NCBI GenBank assembly: GCA_014860845.1
Contig: JACZIY010000109.1
Coordinates: 1 to 15,650, forward strand
DNA length: 15,650 nucleotides
DNA from: Anaerolineaceae bacterium
Lineage (GTDB): Bacteria > Chloroflexota > Anaerolineae > Anaerolineales > Anaerolineaceae
Reading direction: 5' to 3'
Of the stretch, positions 1-7,656 are shown piece after piece. Position 1 is the stretch's first letter. The number at the start of each line of letters is the position of its first letter. Both the position numbers and the translations under genes were made by a program. A model generated the notes under the pieces. It did not search any database. It was not told the origin of the DNA and was given only the letters and a program-made list of their open reading frames with translations.

Positions 1-386
1 CAATGGAGGCCGGGGCATCGGGTGGGGTAACAACGTTAGGCACATTTGCGGCATTTTTCGCTTCACTTTTCATCGCAATTCTGGCAATTTTATTCTGGCC
101 AGTCTTTCTTCAGAAACCTTCCAACGCAGAAATCTGGACTACCTTAATTGGTATTTCTGCTGCCGGTGTTTTTGGAAGCCTGGTGGATTCCTTTTTAGGG
201 GCGACGGTGCAGGCCATTTATTTTTGTCCTGGTTGTGAAAAAGAAACCGAAAAACATCCACTGCATTCATGTGGTAGAAAAACAGAAATCCTACGGGGAT
301 GGAAGTGGTTTAACAATGATGTAGTGAACACCTTTTGTGCGTTCATGGGGGGATTCGTTATGCTTCTTTCAACCATGCTTAAATGA
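1..386 (+). CDS. DUF92/TMEM19-family integral membrane protein, C-terminal part (5' end outside window)
   Basis: The reading frame is open to the left edge. The visible 127 residues match the second half of the DUF92 family: a Gly/Thr-rich GASGGVTTLGT segment, a hydrophobic helix, the GSLVDSFLGATVQ motif, a Cys-x2-Cys/His/Cys cluster (CPGC ... CG), then WFNNDVVN and a last helix. Family members are usually about twice this length, so the ATG at base 3 is almost certainly internal and the gene is truncated by the window. Characterised relatives include the phytyl-phosphate kinase VTE6 of plants and cyanobacteria. Whether this bacterial copy phosphorylates a prenyl phosphate is inference. Its stop overlaps the next ATG (ATGA at 383-386), so the two genes are probably co-translated. 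Confidence 0.8.
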   Translation, partial: MEAGASGGVTTLGTFAAFFASLFIAILAILFWPVFLQKPSNAEIWTTLIGISAAGVFGSLVDSFLGATVQAIYFCPGCEKETEKHPLHSCGRKTEILRGWKWFNNDVVNTFCAFMGGFVMLLSTMLK

Positions 387-1657
387 CCATATTCAATAGA
401 AAACAAGGTCCTTACTCTATATTTTTGCAGTACAGTGTTTTTAATAGTGCATTTATGACCATGGTTTTTACGGTCAATTTGATTTATTTCGTGACCGAGA
501 TTGGATTAGATCCATTACAGATGGTGCTGGTGGGGACTGCCCTGGAATTATCGATTTTTATTTTTGAGATACCGACTGGCGTGGTCGCGGATACAATTTC
601 ACGCAGAACCTCCATCATTATTGGTGTGTTTTTAATAGGATTAGGTTTTGTGGTGCAAGCCAGTTTCCAATCCTTTGTTTTCATATTGATAGCGCAGGTC
701 ATATGGGGATTGGGTTACACATTTACCAGCGGAGCCACCCAGGCATGGATCACCGATGAAATTGGTGAAGACCAGGCGGGTTCTGCTTTTTTACATGCTG
801 CCCAATTAGAGCAGGTTGGTGCTTTGATCGCCATCGGTTTGAGTGTGCTATTTTCGACCATCTGGGGGATGCGGATTCCTATGCTTCTTGGAGGGCTGTT
901 TTTCTGGTTAATGGGATTTTACTTAATCATCTGGATGCCAGAAAATGCTTTTATTCGAAAATCAACGTCTGTAAAGACCTCCATGGAGGGATTTGTACAG
1001 ACGATTAAGTCGGGTTGGAAAACTGTTAAAATTCATCCGATTTTATGGCGAATATTATTGATTGGGTTCTTTTTTGGATTTTATTCAGAAGGGTTGGATC
1101 GATTATCAGTGCCACATCTGATTGATAAGTTCAACCTGCCTGATTTGGGAGAGGGAACCATGGTGGGCTGGTTTGGGGGATTGAGTGCCATTGGCATGCT
1201 ATTGACTTTTTTTTCCGCAGGTCTTCTACGAAAATATCTTGGAAAACTGATTCCAGCAGTTCAATTAACCCGCTTTTTGACTTTATTCAGTGCAGGGTTG
1301 GTGATCAGCCTGGTGGTTTTTCCTTTTGCAAACCAGATGCTCTTATCCTTTTCTATTTTATTGCTGATCGGGGTTTTTCGCTCCCTCATTTATCCTTTAT
1401 ACAGTGCCTGGATTAATCAAAATATCCCGTCGGAAACCAGGGCTACGATTATGTCCTTAAGCAGCTTGGTGGATGCAACGGGTCAGATAGGTGGAGGGCC
1501 TTTGGTTGGGATCATTGCCCGGCAATATTCCATCCAGGCTGGATTATTAACATCTGCTTTTTTGTTATCACCTGTGCTGATCTTATTTGCTGTTCTTTAC
1601 AGGACAAAGATAGATGGTGGTTCTTCTTCGCTGATTTTTCCTAACCAGAGTGGTTGA
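383..1657 (+). CDS. Major facilitator superfamily (MFS) transporter
   Basis: A 424-residue polytopic membrane protein of normal MFS length, with about 12 hydrophobic segments in two halves around a polar loop near residues 190-215. The signature loop between helices 2 and 3 is GVVADTISRR (residues 66-75), the classic motif A with Asp70 and two Arg. It resembles the DHA3/multidrug-type branch, but the substrate cannot be read from the sequence. No clear Shine-Dalgarno precedes the ATG at 383. The ATGA overlap with the DUF92 gene suggests translation by coupling. The last ~20 codons overlap a convergent minus-strand gene, and the C-terminal tail (after LYRTKI) is polar and not obviously conserved, so the overlap is probably tolerated by this tail. 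Confidence 0.88.
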   Translation: MTIFNRKQGPYSIFLQYSVFNSAFMTMVFTVNLIYFVTEIGLDPLQMVLVGTALELSIFIFEIPTGVVADTISRRTSIIIGVFLIGLGFVVQASFQSFVFILIAQVIWGLGYTFTSGATQAWITDEIGEDQAGSAFLHAAQLEQVGALIAIGLSVLFSTIWGMRIPMLLGGLFFWLMGFYLIIWMPENAFIRKSTSVKTSMEGFVQTIKSGWKTVKIHPILWRILLIGFFFGFYSEGLDRLSVPHLIDKFNLPDLGEGTMVGWFGGLSAIGMLLTFFSAGLLRKYLGKLIPAVQLTRFLTLFSAGLVISLVVFPFANQMLLSFSILLLIGVFRSLIYPLYSAWINQNIPSETRATIMSLSSLVDATGQIGGGPLVGIIARQYSIQAGLLTSAFLLSPVLILFAVLYRTKIDGGSSSLIFPNQSG

Positions 1658-2124
1658 TTGGGGTCACCGTTACGGAAACTAATCCAGACCAGGTCGCCAA
1701 CCGCAGGTCGAATACGATCATTTTCTTTTAGCGGAACTACCGATGCTGCCCAGAGCAAACCCATTTCAGGAATTGCATCAATTTTAACCTGCACTTTCAT
1801 TCTGTTATCAGGATCTTCATTGGAGATAACCACTGCCCGATAGATACCCGCGAGTGCATTAAGTGGTTTGTTTCCATTCGGAGAAACTACTGGTTGCTGA
1901 ATTTCATCCTGGGTAAAAGTCTGTAACTTGTATGGGCTGGCAAATTTCCCATAACGATCCGATGGACGGCATCCCTTCTCCCCATTTCCAAAGATAAAAA
2001 CATCATGCCCATTCTGCAAGCGTTTAATCACAAAATGACGGTCGTAAGATGTCGATTCGTTAAAATCGGACACCTGAAGCCATATCTCTCCATCAATGAT
2101 CAACTGGACAGGATTATTACTCAT
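1597..2124 (-). CDS. Phage-tail-like protein with gp5/baseplate-V OB-fold domain
   Basis: A 175-residue soluble protein. Residues ~92-163 read GIYRAVVISNEDPDNRMKVQV ... VGDLVWISFRNGDPNQPLWLG, the pattern of the OB-fold at the start of phage T4 gp5 and of baseplate assembly protein V. Residues ~28-60 carry RHFVIKRLQNGHDVFIFGNG..G, like the 'FGDG' segment seen in other baseplate proteins. No other tail gene (sheath, tube, lysozyme, needle) lies nearby, so this is a stand-alone copy. The ATG at 2124 is preferred over a TTG twelve bases earlier because GGAAAG lies just upstream and a good promoter sits at 2152-2181. The 3' end overlaps the MFS gene by 61 bp in the opposite direction. The domain call is fairly firm; the role (domesticated tail part, scaffold or other binding fold) is unknown. 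Confidence 0.72.
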   Translation of the reverse strand: MSNNPVQLIIDGEIWLQVSDFNESTSYDRHFVIKRLQNGHDVFIFGNGEKGCRPSDRYGKFASPYKLQTFTQDEIQQPVVSPNGNKPLNALAGIYRAVVISNEDPDNRMKVQVKIDAIPEMGLLWAASVVPLKENDRIRPAVGDLVWISFRNGDPNQPLWLGKISEEEPPSIFVL

Positions 2125-2151
2125 GCAGCTTTCCAAGAATCAGGTATCTTT

Positions 2152-2181
2152 ATTATAGTATGTTAATCAAGAGGGGTGCAA
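2152..2181 (-). promoter_or_regulatory. Promoter of the gp5-OB gene
   Basis: On the minus strand a perfect TATAAT (2152-2157) is preceded by TTGCAC (2176-2181) with an 18-bp spacer. The expected transcript start near 2145 gives a leader of about 20 nt before the ATG at 2124. This supports separate transcription of the gene from lhgO. Read from sequence only. Confidence 0.55.
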
Positions 2182-2221
2182 TCATCTTTCACATAATTTT
2201 GAGTGCTGGAACGTGAATGCT

Positions 2222-3439
2222 TTAAATTTTCACCAATTGAAAATTCTTCTCAGCCATGACAGCGATTGTTTCTCCAATCGAAAGAGAGGCTGTAGCGGCC
2301 GGGGAGGGAGCATTCAATACATGAACCTGGTGTGGCCTCTCCACAATGTTGAAATCATCCAAAAGTTTACCATCAGATGATAATGCCTGGGCTCTCACAC
2401 CTGAGCCGGCAGGATGTACATCTTCCATCTGTAAATCAGGGACGAGGCGTTGTAATGCCTTGACGAAGGCATATTTGCTAAATGAACGATATGTCTCGGA
2501 TATACTCATTTTCCAATACTTGAAAGCCATCCTCCAAAAGCCAACATACATACCATAATATGCAATATCTGGAATGGAAATATCCGATTTTTTATACCCT
2601 TCCCGTTTGAGAGCCAAAACTGCATTTGGACCAGCTTCCACCCCGCCATGCACCATACGGGTGAAGTGTACCCCCAGAAATGGGAAGCGCACATCAGGCA
2701 CAGGATAAATCAGGTTTTTTACCAGATATTCCTTTTCTGGTACTACTTCATAGTATTCTCCCCGGAAAGGAATGATTTGTAATCCTGGTTCAACGTCACA
2801 CAACCGGGCGATCTTGTCAGATCGTAACCCAGCGCAATTGATCAAATTTTTCGTTTCAATTTCACCGTTGGTTGTTTGTAACTGGAAGAGATTGTTATTA
2901 TTTATGAATCCAGTCACCCGGGTATTGGTATTGATTTCTCCACCGGATTCCAGGATTAATTGGGCATATGTTTTGGAAACATCCTTATAATCCACAATAC
3001 CTGTTTGGGGAACCCAGAGGCCATCAATTCCGTTTACATATGGTTCAATTTCGCGTATTTCCTCCGGAGACAGACGACGGATTCCTTCCAACCCATTGGC
3101 GATTCCGCGTTCTTCCAGCATATTTAAGGAAGGAATTTCCAATGGGTTGGTGGCGACCACCACCTTTCCACAGCGATCATGGACAATCTCATTTTCTTCA
3201 CAAAAGCGATACATGGCTTCTCGACCGGAAACACAATTAAGCGCTTTCAATGATCCTGGTTTGTAATACAGGCCAGAATGAATAACACCACTATTATGGC
3301 CGGTCTGGTGAGCAGCTACTTCATTTTCAGCTTCGAGGATGACCAGAGATAATCGATACTTCTGCACTAATTTCAATGCAGTCGCCAGACCTACAATTCC
3401 AGCCCCAATAATCGCCACATCATAAGTAGATGATTTCAT
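2222..3439 (-). CDS. lhgO: L-2-hydroxyglutarate dehydrogenase/oxidase (FAD-dependent)
   Basis: A 405-residue FAD-dependent oxidoreductase of the DAO/LhgO family, close to the usual ~400-420. It oxidises L-2-hydroxyglutarate to 2-oxoglutarate, passing electrons to the quinone pool or oxygen depending on the homologue. Visible signatures are the N-terminal dinucleotide fold with GAGIVG (12-17) and a Glu ending strand 2, then HNSGVIHSGLYYKPGSLKA, PFRGEYYEV, a GPNAVLA segment, GSGVRAQA and the C-terminal NAPSPAATASLSIG. ATG 3439 is chosen over the adjacent TTG 3442 because GGGAG lies 8 nt upstream of it. The gene follows a small membrane-protein gene by 81 bp and has no strong promoter of its own that I can see, so it may be read through from the replication operon. 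It could be a related 2-hydroxyacid oxidase, but LhgO is the best fit. Confidence 0.9.
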   Translation of the reverse strand: MKSSTYDVAIIGAGIVGLATALKLVQKYRLSLVILEAENEVAAHQTGHNSGVIHSGLYYKPGSLKALNCVSGREAMYRFCEENEIVHDRCGKVVVATNPLEIPSLNMLEERGIANGLEGIRRLSPEEIREIEPYVNGIDGLWVPQTGIVDYKDVSKTYAQLILESGGEINTNTRVTGFINNNNLFQLQTTNGEIETKNLINCAGLRSDKIARLCDVEPGLQIIPFRGEYYEVVPEKEYLVKNLIYPVPDVRFPFLGVHFTRMVHGGVEAGPNAVLALKREGYKKSDISIPDIAYYGMYVGFWRMAFKYWKMSISETYRSFSKYAFVKALQRLVPDLQMEDVHPAGSGVRAQALSSDGKLLDDFNIVERPHQVHVLNAPSPAATASLSIGETIAVMAEKNFQLVKI

Positions 3440-3520
3440 CAATCGTTCTCCCTCACCATCCGGAAATTCTCTCTGTAGTTTAGCAAATAAAGCAGGAGTT
3501 ACGAAATATTTGTGTAGTCT

Positions 3521-4000
3521 CTATAAAATAAAAAGACCAGGAAGATTTCTGGACAATAACGTGAAAATAAAGAATGCCAGCATGTTCATAAAAAGGATCA
3601 GAAGAAAGCGTAAACCTATCCGATAAGAACTTCGTAGTATCCGAATATTAATTAAAAAGCTGATCATACCCAGTAGGCCGCCGTAGCCTCCTCCAAACAG
3701 GACCAGAATCAAACTTAATCCGGCAAAAACATATTGATACCAGGTCAATGGCGGGAGAACATCATATATTTCTCCCTGCACGATTACTTTAGGGATCACA
3801 TCAAAAAATGTGCTTTGTAATTGAGCACTCACCCGAACATCATCCGGTTGATAAAGAATAAATTCGTCTTTACGATGACCTTTTTCGGCTGGATTACCGT
3901 TCAATAGAATGTGGGTTTTTCCCAGGAAACCTGAGATCTCCAACTCGATTCTTTGTTTTCCAAATCCAGGAATTTTGATAGGGTATCTGGATATCATCAT
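3521..4000 (-). CDS. Unrecognised small membrane protein
   Basis: I do not recognise a named family. The 159-residue product has a polar, probably beta-rich N-terminal domain (about 1-80, with ELEISGFLGKTHILLNG), then PPLTWYQY and a hydrophobic half. That half has a likely hairpin of helices around a glycine-rich turn (87-103, GGGYGG, 106-120) and a last helix near 128-150. This would put the N-terminal domain on one face of the membrane and leave a very short tail. The gene starts 20 bp after the tandem-AAA+ gene and runs in the same direction, so it is probably co-transcribed with the primosome genes. No good Shine-Dalgarno is visible before the double ATG. Coding character and the ordered topology make it a credible real gene. 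Confidence 0.7.
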   Translation of the reverse strand: MMISRYPIKIPGFGKQRIELEISGFLGKTHILLNGNPAEKGHRKDEFILYQPDDVRVSAQLQSTFFDVIPKVIVQGEIYDVLPPLTWYQYVFAGLSLILVLFGGGYGGLLGMISFLINIRILRSSYRIGLRFLLILFMNMLAFFIFTLLSRNLPGLFIL

Positions 4001-4020
4001 TTTTGTGAAAAATGAATCTG

Positions 4021-5418
4021 CTAATTTTTCTTACGCGATTTCGATGAACTTTCGGCAGAACGAATGTAGGCGGGAGCGAGGATAAGATGCATGGAGCATA
4101 ATCTGGTATCCAACATTCGGCTGCGTATCCGGGGATCCATGTCTCCCAAGTCATTGGAAGTGGTAATCACCGTAGGCAATTTGGCATTGTATCGATGATT
4201 GAAAATCTGGTAAAGTTTTTCCCGTGCCCATGGAGTAGCAGATTGAGTGCCGAGATCATCCAGGATGAGCAGTGAAGCAGAGCGCACCTGTTCAAAGAGA
4301 TGATCATATGAGGTATTGCTGGTGGGATTAAATGTTGCCCGTAAGTGATCCAGAAAATCAGGAACAACCACAAATATGGGCTCTTCACCAAAAGCCAGAC
4401 GATAATTGCCAATAGCTGCAGCCAGATGGGTTTTTCCACATCCATATGTACCTACAAATACCAACCAACCATGAGGGTCATTGGCAAATGAATTGGCTGC
4501 ATCGAAGGCTCCCTCTAGACTTCGTTTTTGTTCTGGAGTCAATTTTTCGCGGTCTCGCAAGTTAAAAGTGCCAAAGGTGCAATCCGACAGTAATTCCAGG
4601 GTCGATATTGTTCTTTTTTCTTCTCGAACAGGAGATCGAAAATCTGGTGCCAGAATCCGCACAATTGTCACGAGATCAGGGTCCTGTAACCGGGAACGGA
4701 TACGACCTTCAATCTCGATTAATTCTTGATTCGTGGTGATGACTGTGGGAAGATGGTGGGTATAACGATGATTTAAAATCTGATAGAGCTTTTCTTCCGC
4801 CCAGGGGGTTGTGTTTTGGGTTCCGAGATCGTCGAGCACCAATAATCGTATATTGCGGATCTCTTCAAATCGTTCTTCAAAGCTACTTTCATGAGATCCA
4901 TAGGAGTACCGCAGCCAGTCCAATAGGTCTGGCACCGTCAGGAACAACGTGGCAATCCCTGATTCGATTACTTTATTTGCTATGGCAGCAGCAAGATGGG
5001 TCTTTCCGCTGCCATAGGTACCCATGAATAAAAGCCAACCAGTGGGATTTTGAGAAAAATGAGAAGCCTGGTTGTGAGCTACCTGCAACGATGAGACTTG
5101 TTGATCACCCAATCCCATCCTGCCTTCAGTCTTGAATGAATCCAATGTCATTTGAGAAAAAGCCTGCAAATTACTGAGACGAAAAAGACGTGCTTGCGCC
5201 TGCTGAGCTACTTGAGATTGACGGCATTCACAGACTTGCATTCGTCCAAAATCGGGATGTGAGATGGGTAGATCCTGGCGTACCCAACCGATGCCACCAC
5301 AAATTTCGCACTCAGGATCTCCCAGAGCGGTTTCTCTATCCGGTTTTGAAAAATTGTCCAAATTCTCCATCGAGGAATCTTTTTGAATCTTCTTGAGTGT
5401 CTCGTCTATCTTTTTCAT
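4021..5418 (-). CDS. Tandem AAA+ DnaC/DnaI-like helicase loader with zinc finger
   Basis: A 465-residue protein built from two copies of a DnaC/IstB-type ATPase. An N-terminal Cys4 zinc ribbon (C37, C40, C63, C65) is followed by module 1: Walker A GTYGSGKT 133-140, Walker B LLVLDD ~192-197, sensor ITTN ~227-230, RIRSRL 239-244. Module 2 has GTYGCGKT 323-330, LLILDD ~383-388, ITTSN ~418-422 and RIRSRM ~430-435. The modules are very alike (GWL.F.GTYG.GKTHLAAAI.N; LDDLGTQ..TPWA.EKLYQI.NHRY..LPTVITT), so one arose by internal duplication, and both look ATP-competent. Known DnaC/DnaI loaders place DnaB helicase on DNA and normally carry one such module. The ATG at 5418 has a strong SD (GAGGA). It overlaps the end of the DnaD-like gene by 83 nt. 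A loader role is inferred from family and operon. Confidence 0.85.
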   Translation of the reverse strand: MKKIDETLKKIQKDSSMENLDNFSKPDRETALGDPECEICGGIGWVRQDLPISHPDFGRMQVCECRQSQVAQQAQARLFRLSNLQAFSQMTLDSFKTEGRMGLGDQQVSSLQVAHNQASHFSQNPTGWLLFMGTYGSGKTHLAAAIANKVIESGIATLFLTVPDLLDWLRYSYGSHESSFEERFEEIRNIRLLVLDDLGTQNTTPWAEEKLYQILNHRYTHHLPTVITTNQELIEIEGRIRSRLQDPDLVTIVRILAPDFRSPVREEKRTISTLELLSDCTFGTFNLRDREKLTPEQKRSLEGAFDAANSFANDPHGWLVFVGTYGCGKTHLAAAIGNYRLAFGEEPIFVVVPDFLDHLRATFNPTSNTSYDHLFEQVRSASLLILDDLGTQSATPWAREKLYQIFNHRYNAKLPTVITTSNDLGDMDPRIRSRMLDTRLCSMHLILAPAYIRSAESSSKSRKKN

Positions 5419-6040
5419 CACGTCCTCTTTCTTTCCAGGATGATAGAATGGCTTCAACGTATCGCCATCGACGCACGTTGTTTTCTACTGCAATTCTTAT
5501 CGCCTGTTCAATCCAGATCATAGGATATGTTTCTTCAGCCTCTTGCAGCGTTTCGGCAATCATCGGGGTTAGAGGCCCAATATTTGCTTCGTATAATTTA
5601 AAAATGTTGGGGCGCAGCGCTTGGCGTGTAGGAAGCGGCTGATCTTCAAATTGCCAGGAACCGGCTAAAAGCCCTTTAAGGGCAGCTCTCCCTCGCGGTG
5701 TATTAATGAAATATATCGTATCTTCCAAAGGTTGATTTTCACCTGTTGCTTTTAACAAACTATTTCGATCGACAGCCAGTTGTAATCCAATATTTAAATT
5801 ATTACGGGCTTCTTCCCGGTTTCCACCCATCCCAGCTAAGAAGGTGTCATCGGATACAAAATTCTGATAGCGGATAAACTTAATCTTGCCTTCAAGGTGC
5901 TCCAGGAACCAGATCGCATACAAAATTACTTTCAATTCAAATAAATTTTCAATGAGGGGTAATAAATTAATAAAGAACTCTGATGGAATGGACGTCATCT
6001 GAGCACCATCGCTTTTGGAAAAGCCAGAAAATACCTTCAT
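5336..6040 (-). CDS. DnaD-domain primosome-like protein
   Basis: A 234-residue protein. The C-terminal part (about 143-206: NIFKLYEANIGPLTP ... ETYPMIWIEQAIRIAVENNVRRWRYVEAILSSW) matches the DnaD/DnaB_2 helical domain of Gram-positive primosome proteins. Its hallmark YE.N.G.L and YVEAIL..W elements are visible. The N-terminal ~110 residues look like a helical or winged-helix region. A charged tail (RGRDEKDRRDTQEDSKR) follows. ATG 6040 is preferred over upstream in-frame starts because it lies one base after the dnaB stop (TAG-G-ATG), a typical coupling arrangement, with AAGAG upstream. In Bacillus, DnaD remodels DNA and helps recruit the helicase loader. The same role here is inference, strengthened by helicase and loader genes on either side. 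Confidence 0.8.
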   Translation of the reverse strand: MKVFSGFSKSDGAQMTSIPSEFFINLLPLIENLFELKVILYAIWFLEHLEGKIKFIRYQNFVSDDTFLAGMGGNREEARNNLNIGLQLAVDRNSLLKATGENQPLEDTIYFINTPRGRAALKGLLAGSWQFEDQPLPTRQALRPNIFKLYEANIGPLTPMIAETLQEAEETYPMIWIEQAIRIAVENNVRRWRYVEAILSSWKERGRDEKDRRDTQEDSKRFLDGEFGQFFKTG

Positions 6041-6041
6041 C

Positions 6042-7421
6042 CTATCTCTTCTTGAAGGCTGGTTTTTCTGATTTGGCAGCATTTTCAAAACGAGCCAGGT
6101 TGGTCAGGAACACCAATTCAATTCCAGGATGGGTGGGACCATTACGGTGTTTAGAAATGATGATTTCAGCAATATTCTGGCGAGGATTGTCAGCATCTTT
6201 TTCATCAGGGCGGTGAATAAACATAACAATATCGGAATCCTGTTCCAAACTACCGGATTCACGCAAATCAGATAAAACCGGGCGCTTATCTGCTCGTTGC
6301 TCAACAGCGCGAGAAAGCTGGGCGCCAACCAGAACAGGAACATTCAATTCTCTTGCCAACACTTTCAAATTACGGGATATGTAGGATACTTCCTGTACGC
6401 GGTTTTCGGTGCGGGTATCTCCCGCCATCAACTGCAGATAGTCGACAATAATTAAATCAAGTTGATGTTCCATATGCAGCCTGCGGCATTTGGTCCGCAA
6501 TGATAGGGGGGTAATCGCCGGGGTATCGTCCAACCAGATATGGGTATCACTCAAGACCTCGATGGCGTGGTTGAATTTTGACCATTCATCATCAAACAAT
6601 TGACCTGATCTTAATCGTTGGGTGTCGATACCAGTTTCCTGAGCAATCAAACGTTGGATCAATTGTTCGTTTGACATTTCCAGTGAAAAGACAGCCACAT
6701 GTTTGCGGTGTTTCTGAGCCGCATTTTTTGCCACCGACAACATAAAACCGGTTTTACCCATACCAGGGCGACCGGCAATAATTAACAAATCGGATTTTTG
6801 CAGACCACCCAGTATCTTGTCCAGATCGATTAAACCAGTAGGCACTCCAAAGATTTCATCCGGACGTTGAGAAAGCTGATCAATTCGGTCATAATAACTG
6901 CCCAGAACACGCTGAATCGGTTGGAGATCATACGTGATCCGTCTTTCACTTAAACCAAATACAGCTTTTTCTGCTTCATCCAATAGAGTATTGACTGATT
7001 TTCCACGATCGTAAGCTTGTTTCGCCAGGTGATTGGCAGCCTCTAACATTCTGCGGCGCATAGCATTTTCTTCTACAATTTCTGCGTATGCTTCTGCGTG
7101 CAGTGAGGTGGGTGTTTGGTTGATGAGGGCTGTAAGGTAAGCTGTTCCACCGATTTCTGCAAGATGGTTCTTCTCGTTTAACGCAGCACTCACTGTCAAC
7201 AGGTCAATATTCTGTCGTCGTTCTATCAATGTTGCGTATGCTTCCCACACCCAGCGGTTGCGAATGATATAAAAATCATCCCCTTTAAGCTTTTGTGAAA
7301 GATCAAAATATGATTCAGGAAAAATTAAAATAGCGCCTAATACAGCTTCTTCTGCTTCGCGATTATGTGGTTGTTGTGATGAAATTGTGTTGTTTTCTTC
7401 CGGTGGCAAATAATCCATCAT
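6042..7421 (-). CDS. dnaB: Replicative DNA helicase DnaB
   Basis: A 459-residue replicative helicase of full family length. It forms a hexamer that unwinds DNA ahead of the fork. The N-terminal domain (PHNREAEEAVLGAIL ... IGGTAYLTALI) is followed by the RecA-like motor: Walker A GRPGMGKT (217-224), FSLEMS (245-250), Walker B LDLIIVDYLQL (321-331), then SRAVEQRADKRPVLSDLRESGSLEQDSD (370-397) and the KHRNGPT arginine-finger region (424-430). No intein interrupts the motor, as sometimes happens in dnaB. ATG 7421 (or 7418, two ATGs in tandem) follows GGAAAA. It is the first gene of the operon; its stop is one base from the next start. Confidence 0.97.
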   Translation of the reverse strand: MMDYLPPEENNTISSQQPHNREAEEAVLGAILIFPESYFDLSQKLKGDDFYIIRNRWVWEAYATLIERRQNIDLLTVSAALNEKNHLAEIGGTAYLTALINQTPTSLHAEAYAEIVEENAMRRRMLEAANHLAKQAYDRGKSVNTLLDEAEKAVFGLSERRITYDLQPIQRVLGSYYDRIDQLSQRPDEIFGVPTGLIDLDKILGGLQKSDLLIIAGRPGMGKTGFMLSVAKNAAQKHRKHVAVFSLEMSNEQLIQRLIAQETGIDTQRLRSGQLFDDEWSKFNHAIEVLSDTHIWLDDTPAITPLSLRTKCRRLHMEHQLDLIIVDYLQLMAGDTRTENRVQEVSYISRNLKVLARELNVPVLVGAQLSRAVEQRADKRPVLSDLRESGSLEQDSDIVMFIHRPDEKDADNPRQNIAEIIISKHRNGPTHPGIELVFLTNLARFENAAKSEKPAFKKR

Positions 7422-7564
7422 GATTTTCCAGCTTTCGGGACTTGGATGTCAATTCTACCAAACAACTGCCCCAATTGAAATTCCAAAGAGTTATCGATTC
7501 TACTTATGCTTTATTAAATAGAAAAAAGGTAATAAATGCATTCTGATTCGATTTATCTACATAA

Positions 7565-7593
7565 ATTATATAAGTGATCAGAAGGTAAAACAA
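7565..7593 (-). promoter_or_regulatory. Candidate promoter of the dnaB operon
   Basis: The 235-bp gap 7422-7656 between dnaB and the nuclease gene is AT-rich. On the minus strand it carries TTGTTT (7588-7593), a 17-bp spacer and a perfect TATAAT (7565-7570). A transcript starting near 7558 would have a leader of ~135 nt. A DnaA-box-like TTATCTACA (one mismatch to TTATNCACA) lies at 7553-7561, over the expected start. No gene is visible in the gap, and no convincing terminator for the nuclease gene. Confidence 0.45.
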
Positions 7594-7656
7594 ATAACTT
7601 ACATCCTGAAATTTACATTTCTGGGTATCAATGCTTTGAAAGGATTTATTTAAGTT

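Noticed and set aside
6041..6088. Longer start for the DnaD-like protein
   Set aside because: It would run into the 3' end of dnaB. The ATG one base after the dnaB stop fits coupling better.
7605..7624. Imperfect hairpin after the DUF151 gene as a terminator
   Set aside because: The stem is short with an internal mismatch and no U-run follows, so a terminator cannot be supported.
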